Below are positions 1 to 8,320 of a DNA stretch of 27,811 bases, piece by piece; the first letter of the stretch is position 1, and each line of letters begins with the position of its first letter. Location: positions 1-27,811 of the forward strand of contig CAYYIS010000062.1 in NCBI GenBank assembly GCA_964470965.1, in the 5' to 3' direction. The translations under genes were made by a program, and so were the position numbers. The DNA is from CAYYIS01 sp964470965 (GTDB lineage Bacteria > JAAXHH01 > JABIQT01). The notes under the pieces are model-generated. The model searched no databases and was not told the DNA's origin. It saw nothing but the letters and a program-made list of their open reading frames with translations.

Positions 1-863
1 TACGGCATCCTCTCCACCTGTTCCGTGATAGGATCGATGATCAGGCTGCCGGCTTTGACGACCCCCCCCCCGATCACGAATAGCTCCGGATTGAGCAGGT
101 TGGTGAGTCCGGCCACCGCGATGCCCAGCAGTGTGGCCGCGCGGTACATCACAGCGGTAGCCACCTCATCACCTTCCATGGCTGCCTGTGCGACCAATTC
201 AGCGGTGATCTTCTCGAGATCACCGCTGCACAGGTCTGTCAGACGACTCGTTTTTCCGGACTGGAGCATCTCACGCGCCTGTCGCGCGATGGCAGGCGCC
301 GAGGCATACGCCTCGAGGCATCCCGGCGCACCGCAACCGCATACCGCACCGTTTTCAACGACGGTGATGTGTCCCACTTCCCCGCCGGCACCGTTCGAAC
401 CCCGCCAGACACGTTCATCGAATATAATCGCACCCCCTACGCCGGTACCGAGTGTGAGGCACACCATGTTCTTGTATCCGCTACCGCCTCCGATCCATTG
501 CTCACCGATGCCCCATGCGTTAGCATCGTTTTCGATTGTCACAGGCAGGCTGAACCGATCTTCGAGAATCGATCGCAGCGGCAGATCCACCCATCCCGGC
601 ACATTGGGTGCATACACGATCGTTCCGATTTCGGCGATAATCAAACCCGGGGTGCCGACACCTACGCCGCGCACGTTCTCCCGTCCGCAACTTTGCAGGG
701 TCCTGTTAACACATGCGACGATCCTGTCGATCACCACATCAGCCGATCCACTCCCCGCCACCGAAAGCCGGGCGTTGTGCGTCACTTTCCCCTGCTGATC
801 GACTACCGCGCTGCGGACGTTCGTTCCGCCAAGGTCAACGCCTATTACGATGTTTTCAGCCAT
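1..863 (-). CDS. ROK-family sugar kinase (glucokinase-like), 3' end cut by window edge
   Basis: Likely phosphorylates glucose or a related hexose with ATP in the cytoplasm. The ATG at 863 gives 287 visible codons; the C-terminus lies outside the window. The N-terminus has the ATP-binding loop (GVDLGGTNVRSAVVD, residues 8-22). An END motif supplies the likely catalytic Asp. A GTGVGGAI loop is followed by EVGH and then CGCGAPGCLEAYAS, the His plus Cys-X-Cys-X4-Cys zinc signature of ROK kinases. ROK proteins can also be NagC-type repressors, but no N-terminal helix-turn-helix is present, so this is a kinase. It starts 15 nt after the gpmI stop, so the two glycolytic genes are probably cotranscribed. 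The Gly-Gly-Gly-Val stretch is written with a run of ten G on the coding strand (62-71). Sugar specificity cannot be told from the sequence. Confidence 0.9.
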   Translation of the reverse strand, partial: MAENIVIGVDLGGTNVRSAVVDQQGKVTHNARLSVAGSGSADVVIDRIVACVNRTLQSCGRENVRGVGVGTPGLIIAEIGTIVYAPNVPGWVDLPLRSILEDRFSLPVTIENDANAWGIGEQWIGGGSGYKNMVCLTLGTGVGGAIIFDERVWRGSNGAGGEVGHITVVENGAVCGCGAPGCLEAYASAPAIARQAREMLQSGKTSRLTDLCSGDLEKITAELVAQAAMEGDEVATAVMYRAATLLGIAVAGLTNLLNPELFVIGGGVVKAGSLIIDPITEQVERMP

Positions 864-878
864 TGGTTACACTCTATA

Positions 879-2426
879 TCAGATTCGCAGGTCGGTTCCT
901 GTCATCTCGTCCGGCACCGGAAGATCCATCAAACCCAGGACCGTGGGCGCCACATCCGCCAGTCGGCCGCCTCCCCGCAGTTTCGTTTCTCTTGCCTGAT
1001 CGTCCACCACGATTATCGGTACCGGATTAGAGGTGTGCGCGGTGTGCGGAGTGCCGGTTTCCGGGTTGACCATCACCTCCGCGTTCCCGTGGTCGGCGGT
1101 GACGATGGCGCGGCCGCCGACAGCGCGTACCGTATCTATGATGTTTCCCAGACCCCAATCTACCGCTTCCACCGCGGCCGTCGCGGCAGGGACAGAGCCG
1201 GTATGGCCGACCATGTCGGGGTTGGCGAAATTGATAAGGATGAAGTCGTATTTCCGGGAACGCAGCGCATGGACTACCTTCCAGGCTACGGCCGGTGCGC
1301 TCATCTCCGGCTGTTCGTCATAGGTGGCAATTCCCTTGGGTGACGGGACCATGATGCGATGTTCACTGTCGAACGGCATTTCGTTGCCACCGTTAAAAAA
1401 ATAGGTCACATGGGCGTATTTCTCGGTTTCCGCGGCTCGTAGTTGCCTCCTGCGGTGCATGCTGATCGTTTCTCCGAGAATATTGCGCATGGTCCCGGGA
1501 GGTTGAAAAGCATACGGTACCCTAATTGTTGCGTCGTATTGCGTCATGGTCGCCACCGTAAGCTCCGGTAAAACACCTCTACTGAATTCACAAAAATCAG
1601 TATCGGTTAATGCGCGCAGCAGCTCACGGCCGCGGTCTGCCCGGTAGTTGAAAAAGATAAGTCCGTCGCCGTTGCTGATCGGTCCGACAGGCGCGCCGTT
1701 GTTCATGATAATGGTGGGCAGCACAAACTCGTCCGTTTCCCCACGTTCATAGCCGCTCTTGATAGCCTCTTCAGCCGTTGCCGCCTGTTCGCCCTGGCCG
1801 TGAACACAGGCCGCATACGCTTTTTGGATACGTTCCCACCGATTGTCACGGTCCATGGCGTAATACCTGCCTGATACCGTGGCTATCCGTCCGATGCCGC
1901 ACTCCGCCATTGCCTCCTGAAGCGACGCCAGAAACGACAGGGCGCTCTGCGGCGATGTATCCCGTCCGTCCAGGATGGCATGGAAAAAGACCCGCTCTCC
2001 GGGAAAGCCTCGCCGCTGTGCCAGCTCCAGGAGCGCCAGATAGTGGCGCTGTGCGCTGTGCACAAGTCCGTCCGACATGAGCCCTACCAGATGAAGTGAG
2101 CCGTCGCTGGACAGGCCCTGCTGTAGAACGGATGTCAGGACATCGTTGGTGTAAAACCGCTTTTCATCAATTGCATGGTTGATCCTGCTGATTTCCTGCT
2201 CCACCACACGACCGGCGCCCAGGTTCAGATGGCCCACTTCCGAATTGCCCATGATACCGTCCGGCAGCCCCACATCGCCTCCGGAAGCGCATAGTTGTGT
2301 GTGCGGATATTGCTGCCACAGCGCATCGAAACGGGGTGTATTTGCGAGCATCACGGCATTGGCGTCCCGGGCGGGATGCAGTCCCCATCCATCCAGAATG
2401 ATGAGGACGACGGGTCGATTTGACAT
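879..2426 (-). CDS. gpmI: 2,3-bisphosphoglycerate-independent phosphoglycerate mutase
   Basis: Interconverts 3- and 2-phosphoglycerate in glycolysis; a cytoplasmic two-metal enzyme of the alkaline phosphatase superfamily. Family landmarks are in order: LIILDGWG, GNSEVGHLNLGAGR with the phosphorylated serine, DGRDTSP, GRYYAMDRDNRWER, FNYRADRGREL, FFNGGNE, NFANPDMVGHTG, TADHGNAEVM and a final TAHTSNPVP. I chose the ATG at 2426. With it the metal-binding Asp is residue 12 and the serine is residue 62, the same numbers as in the Bacillus stearothermophilus enzyme. An in-frame TTG at 2441 would add five residues. The length of 515 residues is normal. The ROK kinase follows after 15 nt, which makes a small carbohydrate operon. 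Confidence 0.97.
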   Translation of the reverse strand: MSNRPVVLIILDGWGLHPARDANAVMLANTPRFDALWQQYPHTQLCASGGDVGLPDGIMGNSEVGHLNLGAGRVVEQEISRINHAIDEKRFYTNDVLTSVLQQGLSSDGSLHLVGLMSDGLVHSAQRHYLALLELAQRRGFPGERVFFHAILDGRDTSPQSALSFLASLQEAMAECGIGRIATVSGRYYAMDRDNRWERIQKAYAACVHGQGEQAATAEEAIKSGYERGETDEFVLPTIIMNNGAPVGPISNGDGLIFFNYRADRGRELLRALTDTDFCEFSRGVLPELTVATMTQYDATIRVPYAFQPPGTMRNILGETISMHRRRQLRAAETEKYAHVTYFFNGGNEMPFDSEHRIMVPSPKGIATYDEQPEMSAPAVAWKVVHALRSRKYDFILINFANPDMVGHTGSVPAATAAVEAVDWGLGNIIDTVRAVGGRAIVTADHGNAEVMVNPETGTPHTAHTSNPVPIIVVDDQARETKLRGGGRLADVAPTVLGLMDLPVPDEMTGTDLRI

Positions 2427-2492
2427 AGGGATGTCTTTCAATTGATGATCTGGTCGTTGTCGGGCTAAGCCATCGTGCGTATTGAAGCGTCT

Positions 2493-2521
2493 ATGATAGG
2501 CAGTATGACGGCATTGAGCAA
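2493..2521 (-). promoter_or_regulatory. candidate promoter for gpmI-ROK kinase
   Basis: On the minus strand TTGCTC (2521-2516) and TATCAT (2498-2493) are separated by 17 nt. The -10 box is good and the -35 box matches only its first three bases. It sits just downstream of the htrA terminator and leaves a leader of about 65 nt before the gpmI ATG. This is a visual match only. Confidence 0.35.
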
Positions 2522-2560
2522 GAAAAAAGAAAGGCAGGGCGAACAGCCGTTCGCCCTGCC
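2520..2560 (-). terminator. Rho-independent terminator of htrA
   Basis: A perfect 12-bp stem, GGCAGGGCGAAC (2533-2544) pairing with GTTCGCCCTGCC (2549-2560), closes on a 4-nt loop. Read on the minus strand it is followed by a T-rich tract (TTTCTTTTTTCTT, 2532-2520). It lies 28 nt past the htrA stop and separates htrA from gpmI. Confidence 0.93.
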
Positions 2561-2588
2561 TGCAGTCTGCAGTACGTTGTGACTGAAA

Positions 2589-4040
2589 TTAGCCTCTGGG
2601 GATCCGAAGACCGATAAAAAACTGCCGCTGCCCCCGGCGCACCATCATCATCAAAGCATCACCAGGACTGAGACGTTCGATTATATCTCCGAAGTCGCGT
2701 GCGGAGGAAACGGGGCGGCGGTTCACCTGCTTTATCAGATCACCTCTGCGCAGGCCGGCCTCTTCCGCCACGCTATTTCGAGCCACATTGGCGATTATAA
2801 CACCCTCGCCGTATCGAGCCTCGATATCCCTGGGGACATCCTGTACCGCCAGTCCGAGGCGGGTTTCCGTATTCTGTTCGTTCGTACGTGCGGCCACCTG
2901 CATATCTTGAGGCGGCATTTCACCCAGAGTGACGTCCACCTTGGCCGGGCCGTCGTACCGGAGGACATCCAACTCGACCGTTGTGCCGGGAGGCATTACC
3001 GCCACGCGACGTCGGAATGAGTCGCTGTCAATGACCTCGTCGCCGTTCAAACCAACGATAATGTCGCCTTCCTGAAGATCCGACGTTGCGGCCGGACCAT
3101 CTTCGGGAATATCGGACACAAGCGCACCGTGGTCATTGGTCATACCAGCAGACTCCGCCATTTCTTCCGAAAGAGGTTGGATGAAGATGCCCAGATATCC
3201 ACGGATTACCTTACCTTCATGGACCAGCGTGGTCATGATGTCCCGGGCCATGTTGGCCGGGATAGAGAAACCGAGTCCCTGGTAACCCTGCCCTACGATG
3301 GCGGTGTTGATGCCGATCAGATTACCGTCCAGGTCCACCAGGGCGCCGCCGCTGTTCCCTGGATTGATCGCCGCATCCGTCTGAATGAAGTCATCATATT
3401 CTGTGATACGCAGGTCCGAGCGGCCTTTGGCGCTTACTATTCCGGCCGTCACGGTGTGTTCCAGGCCGGCCGGATTACCGACGGCGATAACCCATTCTCC
3501 GACGCGGATACCATCCGAATTACCGAACGCCAGAACCGGCAGATCGTCACCATCCACTTTTATCACGGCCAGGTCTGTACGGGGGTCCGCGCCGATCAGC
3601 TCTGCATCCATCTTCTTACTGTCCGGGAATTCCACCAGAATCTCATCGGCGCCAGCTATCACGTGATTGTTGGTCAGGATGTAACCGTCTTCCGAGACAA
3701 TGACGCCAGACCCCAGACCGTTACGCCGCGGTGTCGGACGCTGCTGAAACCCTCTCCCGCCGAAGAAATCCTCGAAAAAAGGTTCACGGGACGGGGTTTG
3801 AGCGGGGGCGGTCTTACTCCTGATCAGCACGACGGACGGTTTAACCTGTTCCGCTATATCCGCGAAGGTCCCGCTGAATTCCTTAAGGGACTGTGCCTTG
3901 GCGTTGACCGTAGGCAAGAACGACACAGATCGGGAATCCGATATGATATTCAACGGCGAAGCGAAGAGAACACCCAGAATCATTCCTAGCATGAGAAGGC
4001 CGATGATAGTAACCTTCCCATGCTTAAACGTGACGGACAT
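2589..4040 (-). CDS. htrA: HtrA/DegP-type periplasmic serine protease with two PDZ domains
   Basis: An ATP-independent protease/chaperone for damaged envelope proteins. A short charged start and a hydrophobic segment (residues 10-29) form a signal peptide or N-terminal anchor. The trypsin-like domain carries the triad His126 (TNNHVIAG), Asp156 (RTDLAVI) and Ser230 (GNSGGALV). Two PDZ domains follow (about 280-370 and 390-480), the second around RRGDLIKQVNRRPV. The 483-residue length and the HxxxD/GNSGG spacing fit the Do (DegP/DegQ/MucD) group. An AAGGAGG ribosome site precedes the ATG. It lies between gpmI and lon; it ends at a strong terminator and is separated from lon by 221 nt, so it may have its own promoter. 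Its pairing with lon suggests shared stress control, which is inference. Confidence 0.95.
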   Translation of the reverse strand: MSVTFKHGKVTIIGLLMLGMILGVLFASPLNIISDSRSVSFLPTVNAKAQSLKEFSGTFADIAEQVKPSVVLIRSKTAPAQTPSREPFFEDFFGGRGFQQRPTPRRNGLGSGVIVSEDGYILTNNHVIAGADEILVEFPDSKKMDAELIGADPRTDLAVIKVDGDDLPVLAFGNSDGIRVGEWVIAVGNPAGLEHTVTAGIVSAKGRSDLRITEYDDFIQTDAAINPGNSGGALVDLDGNLIGINTAIVGQGYQGLGFSIPANMARDIMTTLVHEGKVIRGYLGIFIQPLSEEMAESAGMTNDHGALVSDIPEDGPAATSDLQEGDIIVGLNGDEVIDSDSFRRRVAVMPPGTTVELDVLRYDGPAKVDVTLGEMPPQDMQVAARTNEQNTETRLGLAVQDVPRDIEARYGEGVIIANVARNSVAEEAGLRRGDLIKQVNRRPVSSARDFGDIIERLSPGDALMMMVRRGQRQFFIGLRIPRG

Positions 4041-4047
4041 TGAAATT

Positions 4048-4054
4048 CCTCCTT
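4048..4054 (-). promoter_or_regulatory. strong ribosome binding site of htrA
   Basis: AAGGAGG on the minus strand lies 7 nt before the ATG at 4040. It is a near-perfect anti-16S match, much stronger than most sites in this window, and it fixes the start codon. Confidence 0.85.
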
Positions 4055-4226
4055 GAAACGATTGTTGTAAGACCTACGCTGTCAATACACATTCTTTAAG
4101 CTTTAAGACCTGACAAACCGTAAACGGATTTTTGTTGCCCATATAAGATATGGTACGCCTAACGGCTGTCTACGTTCCACCTGTTTGCTAAAGACGAACC
4201 AGGATGGATCATGGTGACGCATCTTT

Positions 4227-4255
4227 AAATAACCTTATTTACAGATGATTGTCAA
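4227..4255 (-). promoter_or_regulatory. candidate promoter for htrA
   Basis: On the minus strand a perfect TTGACA (4255-4250) is followed after 17 nt by TTATTT (4232-4227), or after 18 nt by TATTTA. The -10 is weak and the leader to htrA would be about 185 nt. No CIRCE element is visible in the 221-nt lon-htrA gap. Confidence 0.35.
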
Positions 4256-4261
4256 CCCGTC

Positions 4262-6691
4262 TCAATTACCGGCCGATGGCACCAACAGTTCTTCGAATTC
4301 CTTCAGCTCCTTCTGTGACTCTTCCGTGGTTTTATCAGCCAGTGCCAGTTTCAATACCTGATCCACCCGATCGACCAGGAAGAAGCAGAGACGGTCCTTT
4401 ATGTTTTTTGGAACATCTTCAAGATCTTTTTCGTTGTGCTTCGGCAGGATGACGGTTGTGATACCTGCCCGCTGTGCTGCCAGTATCTTTTCTTTTATGC
4501 CTCCAACCGGCAGCACCTTGCCCCGCAACGTCACTTCGCCGGTCATAGCCAGATCGTTTCGAACCGGTCGACCGCTTAAGAGTGATGCCAGAACGGTGGT
4601 AAGCGTCACCCCGGCGGAAGGCCCATCCTTGGGAATGGCTCCGGAGGGCAGGTGGATGTGGATATCAAGTCCATCAAAGAAATCCGTATCGATTCCCCAT
4701 TCTGACGCGTGGGAACGTACGTAAGTCAGTGCCGCCTGTGCGGATTCTTTCATGACATCGCCCAGCTGGCCGGTCAGGGTCAAACACTTCTTGCCCTTCA
4801 TTTTACTCGCTTCGATGAACATGATTTCTCCACCGACCGCCGTCCAGGCCAGGCCTATGGCTACACCAGGTTCTCCAGCACGTTCCGAAACCTCGGAGAA
4901 GAACCTCTGGGCTCCGAGATGTTGTCGCACTTCGTCCTTTGTAATCTCGAACATTCCATCGATTCCTTCGGAGATGGACCGAGCCACTTTGCGGGCGATT
5001 TTTCCGATTGCCCTCTCAAGGTCACGGAGCCCAGCCTCACGGGTGTACTCGCATATAATCCGCTGCACCGCGTAACGGTTGAACTGGATCTGCTCTGCGG
5101 TCAGGCCGTGTTCCTCAACCTGCTTGGGAATCAGGTGCCGTCCGGCGATTTCTATCTTCTCTTCTTCTGTATATCCTGACAGTTCGATCACTTCCATGCG
5201 ATCCCGCAACGGACCAGGGATGCTGGACAGCACGTTGGCGGTCGTGATGAACATGACGTTGGACAGATCGAAAGGAACATCGAGATAATGATCGGCGAAC
5301 GAGAAATTCTGCTCTGGATCCAGGACCTCCAGCAAAGCAGAGGCGGGATCGCCGCGGAAGTCGGCGCCAAGTTTGTCTATTTCATCCAACATGAAGACCG
5401 GATTGTTCGTTCCGGTTTTGCGAATGCCCTGAATAATCCGCCCCGGCAATGCGCCGATATAAGTCCGCCGGTGTCCACGGATTTCCGCTTCGTCATGCAC
5501 GCCGCCCAGGGACATACGTATGAATTTTCGCCCGAGCGCCTTTGCGACCGACAGCCCCAGCGATGTTTTACCGACACCGGGAGGCCCCGCGAAACAGAGA
5601 ATCGGCCCCTTCATTATTGGGCGCAGTTTACGGACCGAAAGGTGTTCAAGGATTCGGTCTTTGATTTTGTTCAGTCCGTAATGGTCCTCATCGAGGATCT
5701 TTCCGGCTTCATCTATTTCAAGGCGGTCTTCGGTCGAAACGGACCAGGGCAGTTCGGTCAGCCATTCTAAATAGGTGCGTGCGTTTGAAAACTCGGGTGA
5801 GGCAGGCGACATCTTCAAAAGACGGTTCAGCTCACGCGTCGCCTCCTCACGCACCTCACCGGGCATACCGGCCTCCTCGATCTTCCTTTGCAGTTCTTCT
5901 TTCTCTTCTGCAGACCCATCCGCCTCACCCAACTCATTCTGTATGGCTTTCAATTGTTCACGGAGGTAATATTCACGCTGGGTCTTTCCCATTTCGATTT
6001 GAACCTGATTCTGGATACGACTGCCCGTCTCCGCTATCTCCAGCTCACGGTTGAGAAGAACTGTAAGTCCTTCCAACCGTTGGCGAATGTCATCCAGTTC
6101 CAGAACGGCCTGCTGATCTGTCATTGGAATTTTCAGGTTAAACGCAATGAAGTCAGCTAACTTCGAGGGTTGATCCTCCAGGTTTATGGCCGCTAATTTC
6201 AGTTCGTCGGACATGGCCTGCACCATATCGACCAGCTTCTGAAACTGTCCTGCCAGGTTCTGCGCCAGCGCTTTAACCTCTAAGGAGTCGTTCTCTTCTT
6301 CCGTTAGGATTTCTGCCCTAACCCGCATAATCGGCCCGGTTGCGAGTACGTCCAGTACGCGCATCCGATGAACACCCTGAACCAGTACATGAAGACTTTC
6401 CTCTGGCAGTTTCATTGACTTATGCACTGCCGAAAGTGTTCCCGTTCCGTACAGATCTTCCGGCGTTGGCCTGTCGACTTCCGGATCACGTTGGGCGAGA
6501 ATCAGTATGTTCTTATCGTCCCGTAGTGCCTCTTCGAGCGCTTCGACAGACCCCGGTCGGTTGGCCACGAGTGGTGCTGCCATGTGGGGGTATACGATCA
6601 GGTTTCTTACAGGCAGGACGCCGATGGATTCAACGATCCCATTTTCCTGTGTTTTGATTTCATTGTTGATATGTTCTGTAGAGATAGCCAT
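4262..6691 (-). CDS. lon: ATP-dependent protease Lon (LonA type)
   Basis: Cytoplasmic AAA+ protease that unfolds and degrades misfolded and regulatory proteins. Order of domains: N-terminal substrate-binding domain (about 20-215), coiled-coil linker (about 220-310), AAA+ module with Walker A GPPGVGKTSLG (about 368-378) and Walker B VFMLDEIDK, then the protease domain. The catalytic dyad is Ser692 (PKDGPSAGV) and Lys735 (GGIKEKILAA), 43 residues apart as in E. coli Ser679/Lys722. At 809 residues it is of usual size, with an acidic C-terminal tail. The ATG at 6691 has an AAAGGTGA ribosome site that falls partly inside a small inverted repeat. It stands alone between htrA and the DUF1343 gene, all on the minus strand. 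Confidence 0.98.
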   Translation of the reverse strand: MAISTEHINNEIKTQENGIVESIGVLPVRNLIVYPHMAAPLVANRPGSVEALEEALRDDKNILILAQRDPEVDRPTPEDLYGTGTLSAVHKSMKLPEESLHVLVQGVHRMRVLDVLATGPIMRVRAEILTEEENDSLEVKALAQNLAGQFQKLVDMVQAMSDELKLAAINLEDQPSKLADFIAFNLKIPMTDQQAVLELDDIRQRLEGLTVLLNRELEIAETGSRIQNQVQIEMGKTQREYYLREQLKAIQNELGEADGSAEEKEELQRKIEEAGMPGEVREEATRELNRLLKMSPASPEFSNARTYLEWLTELPWSVSTEDRLEIDEAGKILDEDHYGLNKIKDRILEHLSVRKLRPIMKGPILCFAGPPGVGKTSLGLSVAKALGRKFIRMSLGGVHDEAEIRGHRRTYIGALPGRIIQGIRKTGTNNPVFMLDEIDKLGADFRGDPASALLEVLDPEQNFSFADHYLDVPFDLSNVMFITTANVLSSIPGPLRDRMEVIELSGYTEEEKIEIAGRHLIPKQVEEHGLTAEQIQFNRYAVQRIICEYTREAGLRDLERAIGKIARKVARSISEGIDGMFEITKDEVRQHLGAQRFFSEVSERAGEPGVAIGLAWTAVGGEIMFIEASKMKGKKCLTLTGQLGDVMKESAQAALTYVRSHASEWGIDTDFFDGLDIHIHLPSGAIPKDGPSAGVTLTTVLASLLSGRPVRNDLAMTGEVTLRGKVLPVGGIKEKILAAQRAGITTVILPKHNEKDLEDVPKNIKDRLCFFLVDRVDQVLKLALADKTTEESQKELKEFEELLVPSAGN

Positions 6692-6700
6692 ATTTAATTT

Positions 6701-6719
6701 TTCACCTTTCTATGGTGAA
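6701..6719 (-). promoter_or_regulatory. hairpin in the lon leader that covers its ribosome binding site
   Basis: A perfect 6-bp inverted repeat, TTCACC and GGTGAA with a 7-nt loop, lies 9 nt before the lon ATG. In the mRNA the 3' arm (GGTGAA) is the core of the AAAGGTGA ribosome site, so folding would hide it. A short, weak stem over a heat-shock gene's ribosome site is what simple RNA thermometers look like. The geometry is visible; the function is inferred. Confidence 0.45.
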
Positions 6720-6831
6720 TCCGGTTCATTTTAAGACACCGGACGGGTAGCTGAACGGATTGCCTTGAAACTATTCTGTTCTGCATAGCTCTAGCAAACC
6801 TCATGCCACATGGCTCCCTAATAACGCTCGT

Positions 6832-6860
6832 TTATCATTTAAATCAATGTAATTAAACAA
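6832..6860 (-). promoter_or_regulatory. weak candidate promoter for lon
   Basis: On the minus strand TTGTTT (6860-6855) and TGATAA (6837-6832) are 17 nt apart in an AT-rich stretch, giving a leader of about 135 nt to lon. Neither box is perfect, and another sigma factor could be used. Confidence 0.28.
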
Positions 6861-6872
6861 TTTGAGAGACAC

Positions 6873-6894
6873 AAAAAAACCGAATGGGTTCGAT
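6873..6894 (-). terminator. possible weak terminator after the DUF1343 gene
   Basis: On the minus strand a 4-bp stem (CGAA-CCCA-TTCG) is followed by GTTTTTTTG. The T-run is good, but the stem is too short to be convincing. It lies 56 nt past the stop codon. Confidence 0.3.
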
Positions 6895-6949
6895 TGAGAT
6901 TTGTCGTGGATGTTTCGCGACTGCCGATTTGACAAATAAAATGGCAGGG

Positions 6950-8119
6950 CTATTCATCGTACAGAAGAAATGGCTGTCGGAGCTCGCGGAACATCGCTTC
7001 GATGTCCCGGTAGCCGTCCACTATCTCTTCCACGGAGGCGTGACTCATTAGCTGCATACGTATGACATTGTTACCTATGAGCCGATCGAAGAAGTACTGG
7101 GTATCGTGATCTACTTTGATCCACTGGAAATCCTCCGGCCAGAATTCGAGGATTTGTTTTATCATGGTAAGTCCGGTCATAATTGGTTCAAAGGCGTCCC
7201 GGTCGGTGATGTACACCTGAACACCGTGGCACGTTGTGCCCTGAAGTTTCCAAAAGGTGGGCAGGAAGTGGGCCGCCCTGAAGCGAACACCTGGAAGCGC
7301 CTTGGCGTTCAGGGCCATGGCCAGGCGGTTAGCCTCGATCCAGGGTGCACCGACCTGCTCGAAGGGGCGGGTGGTGCCTCGTCCTTCCGAAAGGTTCGTG
7401 GCCTCGAACAGGCACATGCCGGGGTAGAGAACGGCTGTGTCCACCGTAGGCATGTTGGGAGAAGGGGAAACCCAGGCAAGCCCGGTGTCCTCATACCACA
7501 TGGATCGGCTCCAGCCTTCCATTGGGACCACTTCAACACAGGCGTTCAGTTCGTTCGTTTCGTTCAGGTATAAAGCCAGTTCTCCCAGTGTCATGCCGTG
7601 CATGATCGGAATCTCGCAGGCTCCTTCGAAAGAGGTGAGGGATTTGTCGATCATCGGCCCGGCGATTCGCGTCCCTGTGATAGGGTTGGGTCGGTCGAGT
7701 ACCATCACCGGCAGATCTTGGGCGGCAGCGGCTTTGAGCGTATAGAACATGGAGGTGAGGTAGGTATAAAATCGCACGCCTACGCACTGAATATCGAACA
7801 GGAGGATATCCAGGTCTTGAAGAACCGAATCCGCAGGCGACTCCTCGGGTCCGTAAAGGCTGTAAACCGGAAGGCCGCTCTCTGGATCGATGAGGTTGTC
7901 GATTCTCTTTCGATCCTGAACGTGTCCGTATAAACCGTGCTCGGGTCCGAAAAGAGAACATAGTCCTTCGCCGAAAAGACGTTGAAAAACTGCGATGTTT
8001 CCTTCAAGATCGGCTGTGACACCCGTCTGGTTTGTAATAAGACCGATACGTTTGCCGTGCATGCGATGGGCTATAGTATCTAAAAACACATCGATCCCGG
8101 TTCTGACGTCAGGGATCAA
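6950..8119 (-). CDS. namZ: DUF1343/NamZ-family protein (exo-beta-N-acetylmuramidase-like)
   Basis: The family includes NamZ of Bacillus subtilis, which removes terminal N-acetylmuramic acid from peptidoglycan fragments during wall recycling. Family motifs seen: GKRIGLITNQTGV, LFGPEHGLYG, PVYSLYG, LLFDIQCVGVRFYTYLTSM, VLDRPNPITG, MHGMTLGELA and LSEGRGTTRPFEQVGAPW. The 389-residue length is normal for the domain alone. The start is a TTG at 8119, placed 9 nt after GAGGAGG; no ATG fits as well. No signal peptide is visible, although several family members are secreted, so this one may act in the cytoplasm on imported muropeptides. The usual DIQD(I/V)G reads DIQCVG here. It is transcribed away from the histidine kinase. 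The family call is sure; the exact substrate is inferred. Confidence 0.85.
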   Translation of the reverse strand: MIPDVRTGIDVFLDTIAHRMHGKRIGLITNQTGVTADLEGNIAVFQRLFGEGLCSLFGPEHGLYGHVQDRKRIDNLIDPESGLPVYSLYGPEESPADSVLQDLDILLFDIQCVGVRFYTYLTSMFYTLKAAAAQDLPVMVLDRPNPITGTRIAGPMIDKSLTSFEGACEIPIMHGMTLGELALYLNETNELNACVEVVPMEGWSRSMWYEDTGLAWVSPSPNMPTVDTAVLYPGMCLFEATNLSEGRGTTRPFEQVGAPWIEANRLAMALNAKALPGVRFRAAHFLPTFWKLQGTTCHGVQVYITDRDAFEPIMTGLTMIKQILEFWPEDFQWIKVDHDTQYFFDRLIGNNVIRMQLMSHASVEEIVDGYRDIEAMFRELRQPFLLYDE

Positions 8120-8128
8120 GGGTAGTTT

Positions 8129-8135
8129 CCTCCTC
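8129..8135 (-). promoter_or_regulatory. ribosome binding site that fixes a TTG start
   Basis: GAGGAGG on the minus strand lies 9 nt before the TTG at 8119 and is the main reason for choosing that start for the DUF1343 gene. Confidence 0.75.
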
Positions 8136-8154
8136 GATAAAGGAATTTCCGAGC

Positions 8155-8168
8155 CTGATTCGAATCAG
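8155..8168. promoter_or_regulatory. 14-bp perfect palindrome, operator-like
   Basis: CTGATTCGAATCAG equals its own reverse complement. It sits 2 nt upstream of a TTGACA -35 box and between two divergent genes, the usual position of a dimeric regulator's operator. Which regulator binds is unknown. Confidence 0.5.
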
Positions 8169-8170
8169 TA

Positions 8171-8199
8171 TTGACAAGAACCAACGCATTACGTTTAAT
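8171..8199 (+). promoter_or_regulatory. sigma70-type promoter for the histidine kinase pair
   Basis: A perfect TTGACA (8171-8176), a 17-nt spacer and TTTAAT (8194-8199). Transcription would start near 8206 and run about 115 nt before the kinase ATG at 8321. Confidence 0.6.
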
Positions 8200-8202
8200 T
8201 AA

Positions 8203-8228
8203 ACTATATATAATATAGTATATATAGT
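8203..8228. repeat. AT-only inverted repeat downstream of the -10 box
   Basis: Arms ACTATATATA (8203-8212) and TATATATAGT (8219-8228) are perfect complements around a 6-nt centre. It overlaps the expected transcription start of the kinase operon, so it could be an operator or an AT-rich melting region. Confidence 0.45.
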
Positions 8229-8320
8229 AACAGATAACGGTAATTTTTATAGACCATTACTGCTGTTCATCAAGTCCTCACGTCATCCACCGTACGGTCG
8301 CGCAAGGCGAATGAATTCGT

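Noticed and set aside
62..71. Run of ten C (ten G in the coding strand of the ROK kinase) as a phase-variation switch
   Set aside because: It encodes the normal Gly-Gly-Gly-Val of the family and the frame is intact; slippage is possible but nothing else supports switching of a glycolytic enzyme.
25..1343. Long plus-strand open frames opposite the ROK kinase and gpmI (e.g. 369-1343, 324 codons)
   Set aside because: They are the reverse of two clear conserved genes, with Arg/Ser/Pro/His-rich translations and no family motif.
3129..3989. Plus-strand open frame of 286 codons opposite htrA
   Set aside because: It is the shadow of a gene with an intact catalytic triad; its translation has no recognisable motif.
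4094..4107. Tandem CTTTAAG-CTTTAAG before htrA as an operator
   Set aside because: Only two copies of a short AT-rich word; not placed at a convincing promoter.
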